Below, piece after piece: positions 12,160 through 23,823 of a stretch of DNA of 64,000 bases (positions are counted from its first letter, which is position 1; each line of letters begins with the position of its first letter). The position numbers and the translations under genes were made by a program. The DNA comes from Tetmemena sp. SeJ-2015 (taxonomy: Eukaryota; Ciliophora; Spirotrichea; Sporadotrichida; Oxytrichidae), in NCBI GenBank assembly GCA_027382625.1, contig JAJKFJ010021125.1, positions 1-64,000 of the forward strand, written 5' to 3'. The notes beneath the pieces were generated by a model that saw only the letters and a program-made list of their open reading frames with translations, was not told the DNA's origin and made no database searches.

Positions 12160-12541
12160 TAATAATTATGATTAATTCACACCGTGATGAATTATTCCCA
12201 CATCATTCTTTCCAAAAATTAGACACATAGCGATTAAAATTGAGCGCTGAGGGCCTAATTTGCTCAGTGTAGACAGCTGCGCTTATTATAATAAATGAAG
12301 GATCTCTAAGAATATGAAATCAATACTGATTGTTTAATCGTATTTAAAAAGACTAGTTGAGACACATTTTCAATTAGTTAAAAATGTTTAAATGGCTCTA
12401 ATTTAAATTACTTGTGTACTAATTTTAATGAGATATTTGAATTTTTAAAGAAGTTTGCCAGATAATGCGAAGGATAAAAGTAAAAACTGCTCCCGCGCAT
12501 CTATGAGCTTAAATAGTGAATCAGCTAGGAAATTCATTAAA
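12160..12541 (-). repeat. Right terminal inverted repeat of the 5 kb element
   Basis: Inverted, diverged copy of 7470-7795. The outer end lies near the block AGCTAGGAAATTCATTAA (about 12523-12540). Confidence 0.7.
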
Positions 12542-12982
12542 TCCCTAACAATAAAATTTTGCAATATTTCATAAATAATTTTCACATCACTCATTATAAT
12601 TTAAAATATAATATTTTATTTTAAATAGATGAGCTTTAAGAATTAGATTTAAACTTATAAATAATAATAACATAAAATTAAAAACTTCAGGTAATCATTT
12701 TATGAATTTATATAATTATAAATAGACATTGTAAATACTTTTTCTATTTCAATCGATTAATGATTGACTATTAAATTATTAATATTAAAAAATTAAATAC
12801 TCTAAACTAACTCATTTTGTTATAAATCTGTTAAAATTTATTTTTAAGGAGATTAAATTGGGAAGGTTACAAGAGTGTACCTGCGCCATTACAAAGCTCA
12901 CATCCTACAGAGCAAGTAGTGCAGCAAGAGCTATCTAATGGAACGAATAATCCAGATGGGCAAGTATTCAAGCACTTTAGTT

Positions 12983-13357
12983 AGTCATTCACAGTCTCTC
13001 GGGATGTTCCCTATTGGTCTAGGTGGCTAGGATAGGGCGAGACGGCACTAGTAGGCGTCCGGAGTGCGCCATTGGCCAGTGCTGAATACCCCCAAGAGGG
13101 ATCCAGTTCTAAACCAACCGGTGACCCTATCCCGTTCTTACAGTTACTGTTGCTCTAATCATCCTTAACAATTCCTCTCTGTAAACACTAATGCTCATGC
13201 TCACACCGCCTCATTTCACCGGTTGGTTTAGAACTGGATCCCTCTTGGGGGTATTCAGCACTGGCCAATGGCGCACTCCGGACGCCTACTAGTGCCGTCT
13301 CGCCCTATCCTAGCCACCTAGACCAATAGGGAACATCCCGAGAGACTGTGAATGACT
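12983..13357. repeat. Foldback element, 142-bp arms
   Basis: Arms 12983-13124 and 13216-13357 are near-perfect inverted copies around a 91-bp spacer. Contains blocks such as GGATCCAGTTCTAAACCAAC and its complement. Much more GC-rich than the flanks. Confidence 0.9.
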
Positions 13358-14385
13358 TAACGGTAAGCCTGAGTAGGCATTGGAAAGTGAATCAGCGGTT
13401 TCGTACATCAGTATAGCTATTGTGTGATTATAATTACCAGTTACACCCGAATACTCCAAAATGTTCAGAAATTCTTATGTTCCAAACTTATTTTTTGATA
13501 TAATTGTTGTGTAATAATAGAATAATTAGACGGTTTTATTTTAATTAATTTCCGGTTTTTCAAAATAATTCCACCTAAATTTAATCTCGGTTTTCAACTG
13601 TGACTGTCTCCGCATGCTACAAATGGCCGCCTGCTGTAGAGAGGTCAACAAAAACTAGAAATTTTTTAAAAAAGCTGAAAGCATAATTAATATAAAATAA
13701 AAATAGGAAATTCATTGCCTTTTGCAGTGTGACAATTCCAAATATTCTGATAATCAAGGTTATGGAAAAAAGTAATATAAAAAGTTATTAGTATAATTGC
13801 GAAGTTTAATTCTTAATTTGATAAAATAATTTTAAGTTATTTTCTCTATCTCTTGCAATTTTTAAAATAAAGAGTATTTCTTCTAAGAATTAGATTTTGA
13901 CCTTAAAAATAGTTTTTGTAATTAAAGATGACTGGCATCCTGTGAATGTTCCTATTTGAATACACATTTCTATCAGGCTCCACTTCGAACAGATTTTTCT
14001 TAGCAGAACCAGATCATTAATTAAAAATAGCTGAATAAAGAGTTACTGCATGCTGAGTCCGGAAGCAGTCGTGAGTAGACTCAAAGCTCTCCGTGTGCTC
14101 CATTATTTGTAGAGATCAGATACTGTTTGAAAGATAAGACTTATAGAAACCCATTAAATCAAGATTAATCCATATGATATCTAGATCTAAAAACTTTTGA
14201 TGAGGTGGGAGATAAGATTGTGAAATGCTATATTTAAAGGTAATAGAAAGGACTTAATATTATTGAGTAGAGATCATTCATGTCTTATAGATACAACAAT
14301 GCTTATAGTATTAAGCTAAAATATTAAATTAAAAAATTAAATTAAAGCTTAATTAAATAATGAAATTTAATCTATAGAGATTTAT

Positions 14386-15053
14386 TATGGGTAAGATACG
14401 AATAGATGATCAGAGGTATTGAACAAGAAATACAACGAGAAGCTAAGTCTTACTTAGTAGAGATCAACTTTAAGGCTCCAGCTCCAACTGTAAAAAAAGT
14501 AATCTAAATTTAATTTAAGAATTAATATTTACAAAGATGAAAAAGAGCGCTACAACAGCAGGGTGAGAAGGATATTAGAATGCTTGAACTACACTACTTA
14601 CCTCCAACGCAGCTGAGCACGCCAAGACTCTCCTCCTCAAGCAACTGTAAGTTCTTTTCTTTTTTTCCTAAAAAGAAAAATTTACTCCATTGCAAATATC
14701 AACATCGCAAAACTACTAGACCTAACTTCAACCAAACTAATATTCTCAACTTTTTAAATATTTTTATAGCACAGTTTTGCATTGAACTTACAGTTGCTTG
14801 AGGAGGAGAGTCTTGGCGTGCTCAGCTGCGTTGGAGGTAAGTAGTGTAGTTCAAGCATTCTAATATCCTTCTCACCCTGCTGTTGTAGCGCTCTTTTTCA
14901 TCTTTGTAAATATTAATTCTTAAATTAAATTTAGATTACTTTTTTTACAGTTGGAGCTGGAGCCTTAAAGTTGATCTCTACTAAGTAAGACTTAGCTTCT
15001 CGTTGTATTTCTTGTTCAATACCTCTGATCATCTATTCGTATCTTACCCATAT
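14386..15053. repeat. Foldback element, ~269-bp arms (family F)
   Basis: Arms 14386-14654 and 14784-15053 are almost exact inverted copies with a 129-bp loop. The tips read TATGGGTAAGATACGAATAG / CTATTCGTATCTTACCCATA and match the tips of the hairpin at 26191-26905. Open frames inside are by-products of the repeat. Confidence 0.92.
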
Positions 15054-15209
15054 TACCATTATTTGTGAGAATTAATTTAATATGGAGATTTTAATGTCAT
15101 ATATATTCAAATAATCATGTTTAAAATTAATTTTCATTCATTTAAATTTTATATTATTTTTGACTAACATTCTGATTGTCAAAATAATAATTACATCATT
15201 ATATTTATT

Positions 15210-15500
15210 GTTTAATTTAAGAATATTCTCTCAAAAAAATTTTGTGGGCTCGATCAGTTCAGGATATAAGCTACACAATCCCAAGCAGAATTGTTAATAG
15301 TATTTCACATTTTATTTGCACATCTTTTCTTGCTTCTGTGAGATGCTTGAGAATGATTATAAAAAACCACATGCTAAATTTAAATGAGAATCAAACACAG
15401 GGATAATCTGCGATTTATACAGCCACAAAGTTTCAAATCTGCTTTATTTTTTTTAAGCAATCACCAATTTTATTTCAAATCTTGACTACAATATTTTATA
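15210..15500 (+). repeat. MITE family A, diverged copy
   Basis: Keeps the order of family blocks (GGGCTCGATCAGTTCAGGAT, ATATAAGCTACAC, AAGCAATCACCAATTTTA) but lacks a clear left end. Lies immediately left of a foldback element. Confidence 0.55.
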
Positions 15501-15511
15501 ATTAAATATAC

Positions 15512-16030
15512 TAGAGAATATAAAAAGGAAACATTTGCATGCTCATTCTAGTTAGATTAGCTTTGAATCATAGTTTAAATAAATAATTTTCGTTTGAAAA
15601 ATATTAAAATGTCAGCCGCAGATGCCAGCCTCCTCAATCTCTAAAAATAACACGATTTTACAGAGTTGGAACAGGAGGTCGACGCAGCAGGTTTGGTCAC
15701 AGTGGCACTCAGCCGCCACCCTCCGCAGCACTCCAGCTTACCAACTACTCATCTCTCTCACTGACCTTGGGTGAGGTCTCTTGGACTAGTCGAGGTGAGA
15801 GCTAAAGATGCTCGAGGCGGAGGGTTGCGGCTGAGTGCCACTTTGGCCAAACCTGCTGAGTCGACCTCCTGATCCAACTCTGTAAAATCGTGTTTTTTTT
15901 TAGAGATTGAGGAGGCTGGCATCAGCGGCTGGCATTTTAATATATTTCAAACGAAAATTATTTATATAAACTATGATTCAAAGCTAATTTAACTAGAATG
16001 AGCAGGCAAACGTTTCCTTGTATATTCTCA
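15512..16030. repeat. Foldback element, ~214-bp arms
   Basis: Arms about 15512-15726 and 15817-16030 are inverted copies with a few mismatches, and the loop is 90 bp. Arms hold GGAGGTCGACGCAGCAGG-type GC-rich sequence and AT-rich outer parts ending AGAGAATATA / TATATTCTC. Tips differ from family F. Confidence 0.9.
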
Positions 16031-16274
16031 AGTATATTTAAGACTTAAGTGTCATCAATCTTCTTTTGATTGATTCCTGTACAGCAATAATAACTCCGCG
16101 AAATTTTTTAAAGATAAATTGAGTTGCAAATTAAAGTTATTTAAGTAGGGTTTATGACTGTGACGAGTTAAAATGTGAGAAAGATAATTATAAGAGTATT
16201 TAAGATTGTGCTAGATCGATTATAACGCGAGCTGTAACTAAAGTTATTTGCAGCTGCTTCATAAAATCAATAGG

Positions 16275-16600
16275 ATAAGTTTTATTTATAATAAATAGAG
16301 TTAATTAATTTAATAATTTGATATCCAAAAATGATTGGTTAAGTTTTTGAATTAATTAAATAATTGTATTAAATTTGAATTTATATTAGAATTGATTGTG
16401 TAAATTATATCTGCTAATTTATTGACTAATGGATTACTGCCAGTTGGTTATTTTATCAAATTGGTTATACCCTTAGTCAACTGATTCAAATCAAAAAGTA
16501 CCTCTTTGAGCTTTGAAACCAAAGCATTTTCATCCTAAATATTCAAGATATCATCTACTTCTCTAGAAGGCTTAGATGCTACCCCAACCAAATCACAATA
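16275..16600 (-). CDS. Hypothetical coiled-coil protein piece (MDS)
   Basis: Minus-strand frame open from about 16600 to TGA near 16275, with Gln as TAA/TAG. It contains SKPSREVDDILNIQDENALV and LKEVLFDLNQLTKGITNLIK, a heptad-like acidic helix pattern, then turns into an AT-rich, less convincing tail. No ATG is seen at the upstream end, so this is probably an internal or final segment of a gene whose other segments lie elsewhere. No family recognised. Confidence 0.45.
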
Positions 16601-17429
16601 TAATTATTTAATTAAAGTAAATTTAGAATTTTAAATAATGCTCCAATAAGTAATTTAGCTCAAAGAAAAATAGTTATAAAGAACATTAGGAATATTTCAT
16701 TCGTTATTAAATATTTTATCTTCAAAGAAGTTTATTTTGTTTTATTATCATCATTAATAAATCGCGAGCAAATTGAATCTTAAAATGAAGATATTATAAA
16801 TTTAAACCTCATTCTCATTTTAAGTTATTCTATTTTTTAATATTATTTATGAATTAAAATTTTATAGAAGCCAAAAAATTGGAGTGCTCTACCTTATAAT
16901 TTACTTAATTTATTAAAACTTAAATGTACTTAAATCAAAGAAATATATTTAATTATTTGAGCTAATAACTAATAAATATTACTGTTAAATTATTAAAATC
17001 ATCCTCATGACCTTTATCTTAATGCTTCCTCCTATTTTTATTTGAGAACATAGCCGCAAAATTTATAATATAATCCCCATTAAGTATTGGTAAAGATAAA
17101 AATTAAATGCTTGATAGGAAATGATGCAAGAAGATAATTAGATCTATAGTCCAAAAAAGTTTAATAACATAAGCATTTAGGATTAATCAATCTTTCAACT
17201 AAAATATTGATCAGGATTTAAATATGCCAGATATATCAACATAAGACCTCATTTAAATTTAAAATTATTCAAAAATATTTTACTCACACATTTTTTGGGA
17301 GATTTATAAATAATTTTAAGAGATAGTAGATTTTGATAAAACTCCTAGAACCAAATAAAATTTTGCATATAAAATTTTAAGCGCGATATTATTTTCAATA
17401 TAGTAACTGTCAGTTCCTATTTTACATTA

Positions 17430-17725
17430 TTAGTTATGAACTCAGCTTTAACAGTATGTAAAATGTGTTTTGTTTTGGCACCACTTTTAGAGAAGGATTT
17501 AATATAAAATTTTTGAGAATGCTGGTGGTGTATGATGACCCTATAATAGCTGAAATAATAATTATTAAAATTATTGTTTTTAAAGTATTTTAGCAATACT
17601 TTGGCAAGAAAGGCATACAATACCAAAGTTTGAGATAACAGACTTCAAGTTCGTCCTACTTCGTCCAGGTATACTGAAAGAAGGAAGTTAAATCATTTTC
17701 CAAAATCTGGTCTAAAAGTATAATA
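17430..17725 (-). repeat. Mini-element related to 21862-22190
   Basis: Aligns over ~280 bp with 21945-22165: shared blocks TTTTAGAGAAG, CCCTATAAT, TTTTAGCAATACT and TTCGTCC(T)ACTTCGTCCAGG. Read on minus it gives YTWTKQDELEV, matching WTDKDEALASV in the relative, the start of a Myb/SANT-like helix pattern. Terminal repeats are not clear in this copy. Confidence 0.45.
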
Positions 17726-17959
17726 TCATGAAGATTGCAAGAGTCATACTAAGGGTTTTATGAATAAGAAGCCAAAATAATTTTTCACAGTTGACGGAAA
17801 TAATGCCAGTAAGGGCTCATGAGTGAGGAAGATGAATGAAGTCTTATTCTACATCCTAAACACAGTTTTATGTTTGGAATAGATCATAATTACTCAGAGA
17901 AAAAGAAAGCATTCTATTTACAAAAATTAAATAGAAACTGCTTAAGATATTATAAAAAT

Positions 17960-18647
17960 TCAGCTCTCTTCAATGCTTAATATATTTAAAATCTATAAAA
18001 TCTTAACAAATATGAAAATCAAATTTAAATCAACATTATTAATGATATCGACATTCAAGTTGTCTAATTCTTTATCCATTTTACTTTTTCCATTTTTTTA
18101 AAAGATGATTCCTTCACCTTTTTAATTTATTCCTTATACACTTGCTATTGTTCTGCTCGATAATGACCCACCACTTAGATATGATTCTTTTTTAATTTTA
18201 AACATGCCTCCTCTCAATCCACTTTTCGCTTTCATATCTAGCAGTTTTTACTATTTTTCCTCTATTGTTTCTTCTTTATCAATTATTTTAGTTTATTTAA
18301 ATATAATTTTCTTTTCACTCTCTGGCTTTTATCTTTTCTTTTCACTCTTTGTAGGAGATTATCTTTTGATTAATTACATTGGACTTTTTGATTCCTCTTG
18401 TTTAAAGATAATTTAAAAGTAATAAGAATTAATCTTTGATAAGGTTCAAACTTGGTTAATTTACATCCTAGTTAGAATTCTTAGGATTTGAAGGAAGAAA
18501 CTTGTGGTTAAGATCATGTATAGGCTAATAATTATTTCCTTCTTGCATTCTTTTTTTCATAAGTCTCTTTACAGCCTCATCATCAGAAGAATCATCTTCC
18601 TCTTCTAAAGTTTAAGTGGGAGGATTTTAATAACCCACAGGATACAT
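17960..18647 (-). CDS. Hypothetical acidic/basic low-complexity protein, 2 MDSs
   Basis: From ATG at 18647 (MYPVGYQNPPTQTLEEEDDS) to TGA at 17960-17962, about 215 residues after removal of one IES. MDS1 ends at SLNLI and MDS2 begins FKQEESKSPMQ. The 31-bp insert 18407-18437 lies between TTATC pointers (as GATAA at 18407-18411 and 18438-18442), and its removal joins the frames. The protein is rich in Asp/Glu near the N-terminus and Lys/Ser/Glu later (KSEKKRQKPESEKK), then Gly-rich (GLRGGMFKIKKESYLSGGS). Probably intrinsically disordered. No domain or membrane segment, and the extreme C-terminus is AT-rich and uncertain. Confidence 0.65.
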
Positions 18648-18959
18648 TTTATTGTTTATTGATTCTTATCTATCAAAGTTTTAATTCCTCATATTCGAGA
18701 AACTTTAAAATATTATATTCATAACTTAATCCACGAGCAAGATTAACTTTATTCTTTTAGTTTTTATTATAACTCATAATCTATTTAACTTAAATCATTT
18801 ATAAAAATAATTTACCCGACAGTTTTATATTGATTAATTTAAAAATAAGATTTAAGAACTACAAATTCGCAGCAATGTTAACTTAAAGTTAGACTTGATA
18901 TTTGAAGCCTTTTATTTTGTTCACTATATGATGACCTATTATCAGGAATATTATTTAAT

Positions 18960-19460
18960 AAAATTCATTAATTACCAATACTGAAATTCATTGTACAATA
19001 AATGATAAAGATCAATAAAACATAATAAAACTCTGCAATTGTCCTCTATCTTAGCTCACTTTTGCTAAATTAGCATTTCTCTTAAGTTTCACAGTTAAAT
19101 AGAATAAATGAATCGATTTAAATCGTAATTGATGCAGTGGAATATATAGCTTATCTTTGAGGAAGTATAGTCAGTCCAAGATTATAGGCCATTTTTTTAA
19201 TCATGTTACTTGAAGCCTCAAACTAGCATCCTAAAATTAAAATTCATTTTAGGAGATTTCTGTCATTTTTCTGCCTTCAATACTAAACATGAGATTTTTT
19301 CCTTCTTGTTGTACTTCCTGAGAAGTCTCTAAGCTCAGCTTTAATTTAATTTCTTTGATACTTAGATAAAATAAAAATAATAAATTCCTATTTAATAAGT
19401 TAAAGACTGGCAGGCTTGGGTTTTATTATTCGCAGAAGAGCTCTAATTAATACTAAATAT
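18960..19460 (-). CDS. Hypothetical protein in at least 3 MDSs
   Basis: Minus-strand pieces: ANNKTQACQSL near 19420, KLKLSLETSQEVQQEGKN with FSIEGRKMTEIS near 19260-19360, and NMIKKMAYNLGLTILPQRQ near 19130-19205, continuing open to about 18965. An 11-bp unit with pointer GCT near 19205-19220 restores the frame between the second and third pieces (QDASSNMIKK). The last 40 codons are AT-rich and hydrophobic and may not be translated. No start codon or family recognised. Could be the upstream part of a gene read in the same direction as 17960-18647. Confidence 0.5.
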
Positions 19461-20044
19461 AGTCCTTGATCATTGAAGTGTAATTTTAAGTATAGATTAT
19501 TGGCTTCTAAATTAATATATTTTAAATGTAATTTATGAAATTAAACTGATCACTAGTAGTCTAGTAAGTAATATTTTAATAAAATTTCTCAGCTGAGTTT
19601 AAATATTTTATTTAAATATCTGTTTCAATATCTGTTTCATTAATTCTCTACTTGAGAGGATAAAATATTTATTTTTAATAATTATTGATAAAAATTAACA
19701 GTCAATAATTAACATCTGTATTTAATTTTATATTTTATTAGGATTTGAGATCAATTTTAATTATACTATTAAAGATTTAGAGTCAATCTGTAGATAAAAT
19801 AAAGAAATGAAAAAGATGTTATCTTAATAAATTTTTGGATTTTAAGAATTGAGAATGCTTAAGTTTTGAAGTAGATTATACAATTTGAGTTCATCGAAAG
19901 GACTTATTAAATTACTAGAATTTTCTTTCGTTAATAATATTTATCATCATTCAGCTATTTGGATTCTAATATCCAACAGTTTATTTAAAAATAATCAAAC
20001 CTTTAAGAAAGAGTATTCAAATAGAGAACTTATTAACGCGCTAT

Positions 20045-21243
20045 TCACTCATTTAATTCTAGTGCATATAAATATATTTTATTTATATTTTAATAAATCT
20101 TTTAATATTTTGCAATTGATACCAAATCAGCTAATTTAAATACAACATTTTATGTTTTATAAAGTTCTAATTAGCAGGAATCTGAAACTTACTATAAATA
20201 TATAACAATCAGTTTTTGTATAAAATTTAATAAGATTTTAAATTAAAATACTAAACTGTTTATAGTATTTGTATCATCATAGTCTATCTAATTTGTTTCG
20301 TCGTACATAAATTTAGGTTTTATAAATTTCCATTTTTTCTCTTCAGATTCAATTAAAAAATGAATAAATATTTGCAATAATAAATTTTCAAGGTCTTTAA
20401 GCAATTTTTAATGGTGAACTAATTCTTAATCTGTGAAATCATATTTGAATGGAGACTGAAAGCAAAAATCAATAATTTCTGGATGCTTAATTTTATTTCC
20501 AAGGAGATGGAATATCCTATCAATATCGTCTTTGGATACTCTGAAATATGTCTTGCCACTCTTTGTAGTTTTCTCTAATTTAAATACATTGGGATCTATC
20601 CTTCCTTTGTCAAGTAAAGTAGTCAAATTAATATGATATTAAATATATTTTCAAATATTTTTCGATAAGAAGATGCTTTTGCTACATAATTTAGTTTCTA
20701 AATGCTTCTGGATCTCCTTTGAAAACTGACTTAAAGTTCTGGAGATCTTTCAAATAAGTTTTAAATCTTGGACCTTCTATAAAGACTCCCAAATTTGATT
20801 TAATAACATCAAACTTTTACTTGATTTCATTAAGCAATGGAAATATTTTGTAATTCTTTTGATTTGTGACATCTCTCCAGTTTAAATAACTTAAACTAAT
20901 TTTTTATTTGAGTAATAGATAGGCTGATTTTCTTCTGTAAATGCATTTCTATCAATAAAGTATCTTATTTTAGGGTCAGATCCTCTTCTACTCATTCTCA
21001 AAGTAGCTTTTTAAGAGATTAAAGGAGGCATACTTAATTAGTGTGGTTTAATCTTTTCTTTAATGTATCTAAATTCTAAATTGACTTAATGTTGGGCTTT
21101 GACTTGCATTGCAATCATTACTAATAGGAAGCGATTGTCGTAGATTAGGGTGATTGTAGAAAGTAGAGAATTAATCAGCGCAAAGAATCAAGATAGTTGA
21201 AAGAGGTAGAGGAAGTCTGGGAGGAAGTGAAAGTCAACTCCAT
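20045..21243 (-). CDS. Hypothetical membrane-anchored protein, multiple MDSs
   Basis: Starts MELTFTSSQTSSTSF at 21243. After a frame change comes a hydrophobic segment (LINSLLSTITLIYDNRFLLV, near 21150), then PPLISQKATLRMSRRGSDPK and RYFIDRNAFTEENQPIYY. IES 1 (32 bp, pointer ACT as AGT at 20879-20881 and 20911-20913) joins IYY to WRDVTNQKNYKIFPLLNEIK. IES 2 (28 bp, pointer TTTGA as TCAAA at 20623-20627 and 20651-20655) joins LLIEKYL to TTLLDKGRIDPNVFKLEK. The frame then runs through RVSKDDIDRIFHLLGNKIKH to a TGA at 20045; the last ~100 codons are AT-rich, so the true end may be nearer 20280. The two clean joins make this a real gene. I do not recognise the family. Confidence 0.7.
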
Positions 21244-21279
21244 CTTTGTTTTAAAATGTTTTTAATAATTAGAGATCTT

Positions 21280-21490
21280 AATTATTCTAAGTCGAGGTGG
21301 CAGCCACCTTTAATTAAAAAGTGGTCGATTAAAATTTAAGAGATTGGAGCGGCTGGCGATTAATTACAAATTTAATCCGGAAGAGATTGGTGGCTGGGGT
21401 TCAAATTAAATTTCGCTGACCGGGTGCAGGGCACCTATACTACTACTACTATAGCCACCCCACAGTGACTCAGCGAAATATTCTTGACCT
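21280..21490. other. GC-richer non-coding segment with a small palindrome
   Basis: Contains TTTCGCTGA (about 21414) and the inverted TCAGCGAAA (about 21471) around a loop with a (CTA)n run, and blocks of GGTGGC / GCCACC. No frame holds. Possibly a remnant of a foldback element. Confidence 0.35.
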
Positions 21491-21861
21491 TGTATTTAGT
21501 TAACACCATTTACGCAATTCATTCGATCGCTTCCTATAAGTAATTTAGAAGATGCATTTCAGATTCTATATTCAAGCCACACTGAGAAGCTAGTGCAAAT
21601 ATTTCTGCATCTGTTAAATGCTCATAGTGCTCTTCTTCATTTCTTTAATCTTCATAATCTGAATATTATCAATTTTTAAAGGAAAGCCCTTTAGGAGAGG
21701 GCTCTGCCCATCTAATTAATTATATAAATCTGATATTTTCAGGCATTTAACTTTTGTGTTGCATTTAGAATTGATGTAGCTTAATGTAGATAGAATGCTT
21801 TATTATATTTTCGATTCCTAGAATCTCACAAAAAATTGCTTTTTGATCATAAGCTCTATTA

Positions 21862-22190
21862 TTATCCGTTCAGCCCCGATTTTTGACTACTGGCTAGGAA
21901 GCCAGCTTTTCCAATAAATAACCAATGTTTTTTTTTTCTTTTTACTTAACTTTAGAGAAGTGACTTCAAATCCAGCCATTATTGACATGCTGCAGTCCAT
22001 GAATTTCCCTATAATTATGGGATTTAATAAGTAAAATTACCTTTTTTTAATTTTTGTAGCAATACTAGGCCGACAAGGAGAGCTTAACGTACCAAGTTTT
22101 AATACAGAGGCAAGAGCTTCGTCCTTGTCCGTCCAGGCCTGACAGATGAAAACTGAAAAGTTTTTAAAAATGGGCTGAACGGATAATATA
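21862..22190 (-). mobile_element. Mini-transposon with 17-bp terminal inverted repeats and Myb-like frame
   Basis: Begins TATTATCCGTTCAGCCC (21862) and ends GGGCTGAACGGATAATA (about 22173-22189), a perfect inverted pair. On the minus strand one frame is open through almost the whole element with Gln as TAA/TAG: AWTDKDEALASVLKLG, then IATKIKKRQF, FMDCSMSIMAGFEV, and a Lys run. WTxxDEAL...L..G...IA..I resembles a Myb/SANT repeat. Whether this is expressed is unknown. A relative lies at 17430-17725. Confidence 0.55.
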
Positions 22191-22729
22191 GCTTAGTATA
22201 TAAATTATGATAGATTTTAATTATTAAATTTTGTTGAGGTATTTGAAATGTTATCTTGTTTCAAAATTATATAACTACCATCCGATAAATGGTATTAAAT
22301 TTTAAATTCAACTATTTTTATATGATAATTCAGATATAAAAATGAAGCTAGTATATATTAATACTTAAAATAATATCATCATCATTTGACAGAATTTATT
22401 TATCTATAGTTTTAAAAAAGTTCACTATAAAATATAAATATGAAATTTCTAAAATAATTTAATATTATAAATTATATTTTTTAAAGTTAAAGCGCTTTAA
22501 TATATCCTCAATTAGATTCTTTTATAGCAGAGAATTTAGAAGAGAATATAATAAATTAGTAATAAATAAATAATAAATATTAAAGTAGTTGCAGTAGAGG
22601 TACTTCCAATTCAAATAAATATTATATTATTTGATAAAATACTCAATTTTAAGAACTTTAATTCCTGACAACTTATACAAAAAAAACTAAGTCAAAAGTT
22701 ATTAGGGAAAAAATTACGCAAAGTAGAAA

Positions 22730-22935
22730 TTTGGAGTTTATGAATTTGCGGGCATAGTATCTCGCTCCTGTGAGGTGCTGCAAAATTGATAGAGAAACTC
22801 TTTTTAATTTTTATTTGAAAAAGAAAAAATGGAAGTGGGGGTAGTTTACGACATTTAATCTGCCATTAAGTTGCTTCCCATCATTTATTATTTTATCCAA
22901 TCAACGACCATCATTTAATACTAAACTATAATTCT
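22730..22935 (+). repeat. MITE family A, right half only
   Basis: Shares AGTATCTCGCTCCTGTGAGG, ATTTATTATTTTATCCAATC and the end region with full copies; the left half is missing. Confidence 0.55.
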
Positions 22936-22959
22936 AATCGATAATACTGTCTTCAGCTT

Positions 22960-23200
22960 TCATCTCAAAATTCTCTATTAAAGTTAAAATATTTTAATCT
23001 TACTGAAATGAGTTTGAGAATTAATTTTTAGAGTGTTCTAATATATTTGGACCATATATCTGATAAATGGATCTGCTGGATGAAAATCAATAACAATCTT
23101 TTGAAACTACATGCTTGTAGAAAATCTTATTTTCAGGAAGTAGTTTTCTTTAGTTTTATAAATTTAATTCTTCTTTTATAATTGTGTGAAGCATTCCATC
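22960..23200 (-). CDS. Hypothetical small protein, 2 MDSs
   Basis: Frame from ATG near 23193 (MLHTIIKEELNLQNQRKLLP) through KIFYKHVVSK. A 10-bp unit with pointer GATT (near 23085-23100) must be removed to continue as DFHPADPFIRYMVQIYQNTL, after which the frame stays open to TGA near 22963. About 75 residues, with no signal or membrane segment. The restored junction is convincing, but the IES is unusually short; an indel would look the same. Family unknown. Confidence 0.5.
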
Positions 23201-23430
23201 AATTTACTTTCTAAAAGCAAAAATTATAATGAAATTTTAAATTAATAGAATTTATATATTAAGACAATAGAATTGAAATTGCAAAATTTATAAATTAAAT
23301 CAAAATAATTATTTTTCTCAAGTTTATTTTAGTGTCTGTAGTTATTAATGCTGATATATATATAAATGAAAATGGGAATTGAATTAAAATAATAAATGAA
23401 GAGTTGTAAATTGTTGGCAGTATTAGGAGA

Positions 23431-23823
23431 TCAAACTTAAAAATGTGATATATAAATTAAATTATGGGATGAATAGGATTAGATTATTGCAGAAATGATG
23501 ATAGAAATACAACTATTCAAACATACAGAAGCGCACTGACTACTATTTACGAAGTAGTAGAAGTAATATCCAACCCTTAGTTCAAAATTTTGAGCTCTTG
23601 GTGAAGTTAATGTAACATAAGGTGAGATTTAAGCGTCCTCCATTTCAATTTTAGTGCATTTGTTTTTTACCATAATTTTCCCCCCCTTTTTCCAAACTTT
23701 TAAATTATTGAGAATGTTATCTTACCTTTTTAAATAGTTCTGGAGAGCAAAGTTCCTACATTTTTATATCTTAAAAAATGTATAAGTGCTCCGAATCTTG
23801 TCTGAGTTGCAGCTCCTACTCAT
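23431..23823 (-). CDS. Hypothetical protein of ~130 residues
   Basis: Open from ATG at 23823 (MSRSCNSDKIRSTYTFFKIQ) to TGA at 23431-23433 in the ciliate code, without a frame break. The N-terminal half is basic (NYLKRQDNILNN, VWKKGGKIMVKNK) and the middle reads IEMEDAQISPYVTLTSPRAQ. The last ~40 residues are hydrophobic and Ser/Ile-rich and could include AT-rich eliminated DNA. A poly-C/G run near 23683-23690 lies within the frame (KKGGK). No family recognised. Confidence 0.5.

Larger units (their letters stand above)
7470..12541. mobile_element. ~5 kb element with long terminal inverted repeats, decayed
   Basis: The sequence at 7470-7795 is repeated in inverted orientation at 12160-12541. 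Matching blocks include GGGAATAATTCATCACGGTG at 7752 against CACCGTGATGAATTATTCCC at 12179, the ATATGCGCGGCAGTTT block, and AGAGCCATTTAAACTTTTTA. Between them lie broken frames at 7940-8480 and 11480-11900, a short repeat at 8690-8785 and another at 9830-10110. Long inverted repeats around decayed frames fit a DNA transposon. No transposase motif could be read. Confidence 0.65.

Noticed and set aside
14580..14801. Open frame on +
   Set aside because: Spans the left arm tip, loop and right arm of a foldback; no independent support.
19885..20139. 84-codon plus frame
   Set aside because: Begins with TTG, not ATG, is very AT-rich, and overlaps the better-supported minus-strand gene end.
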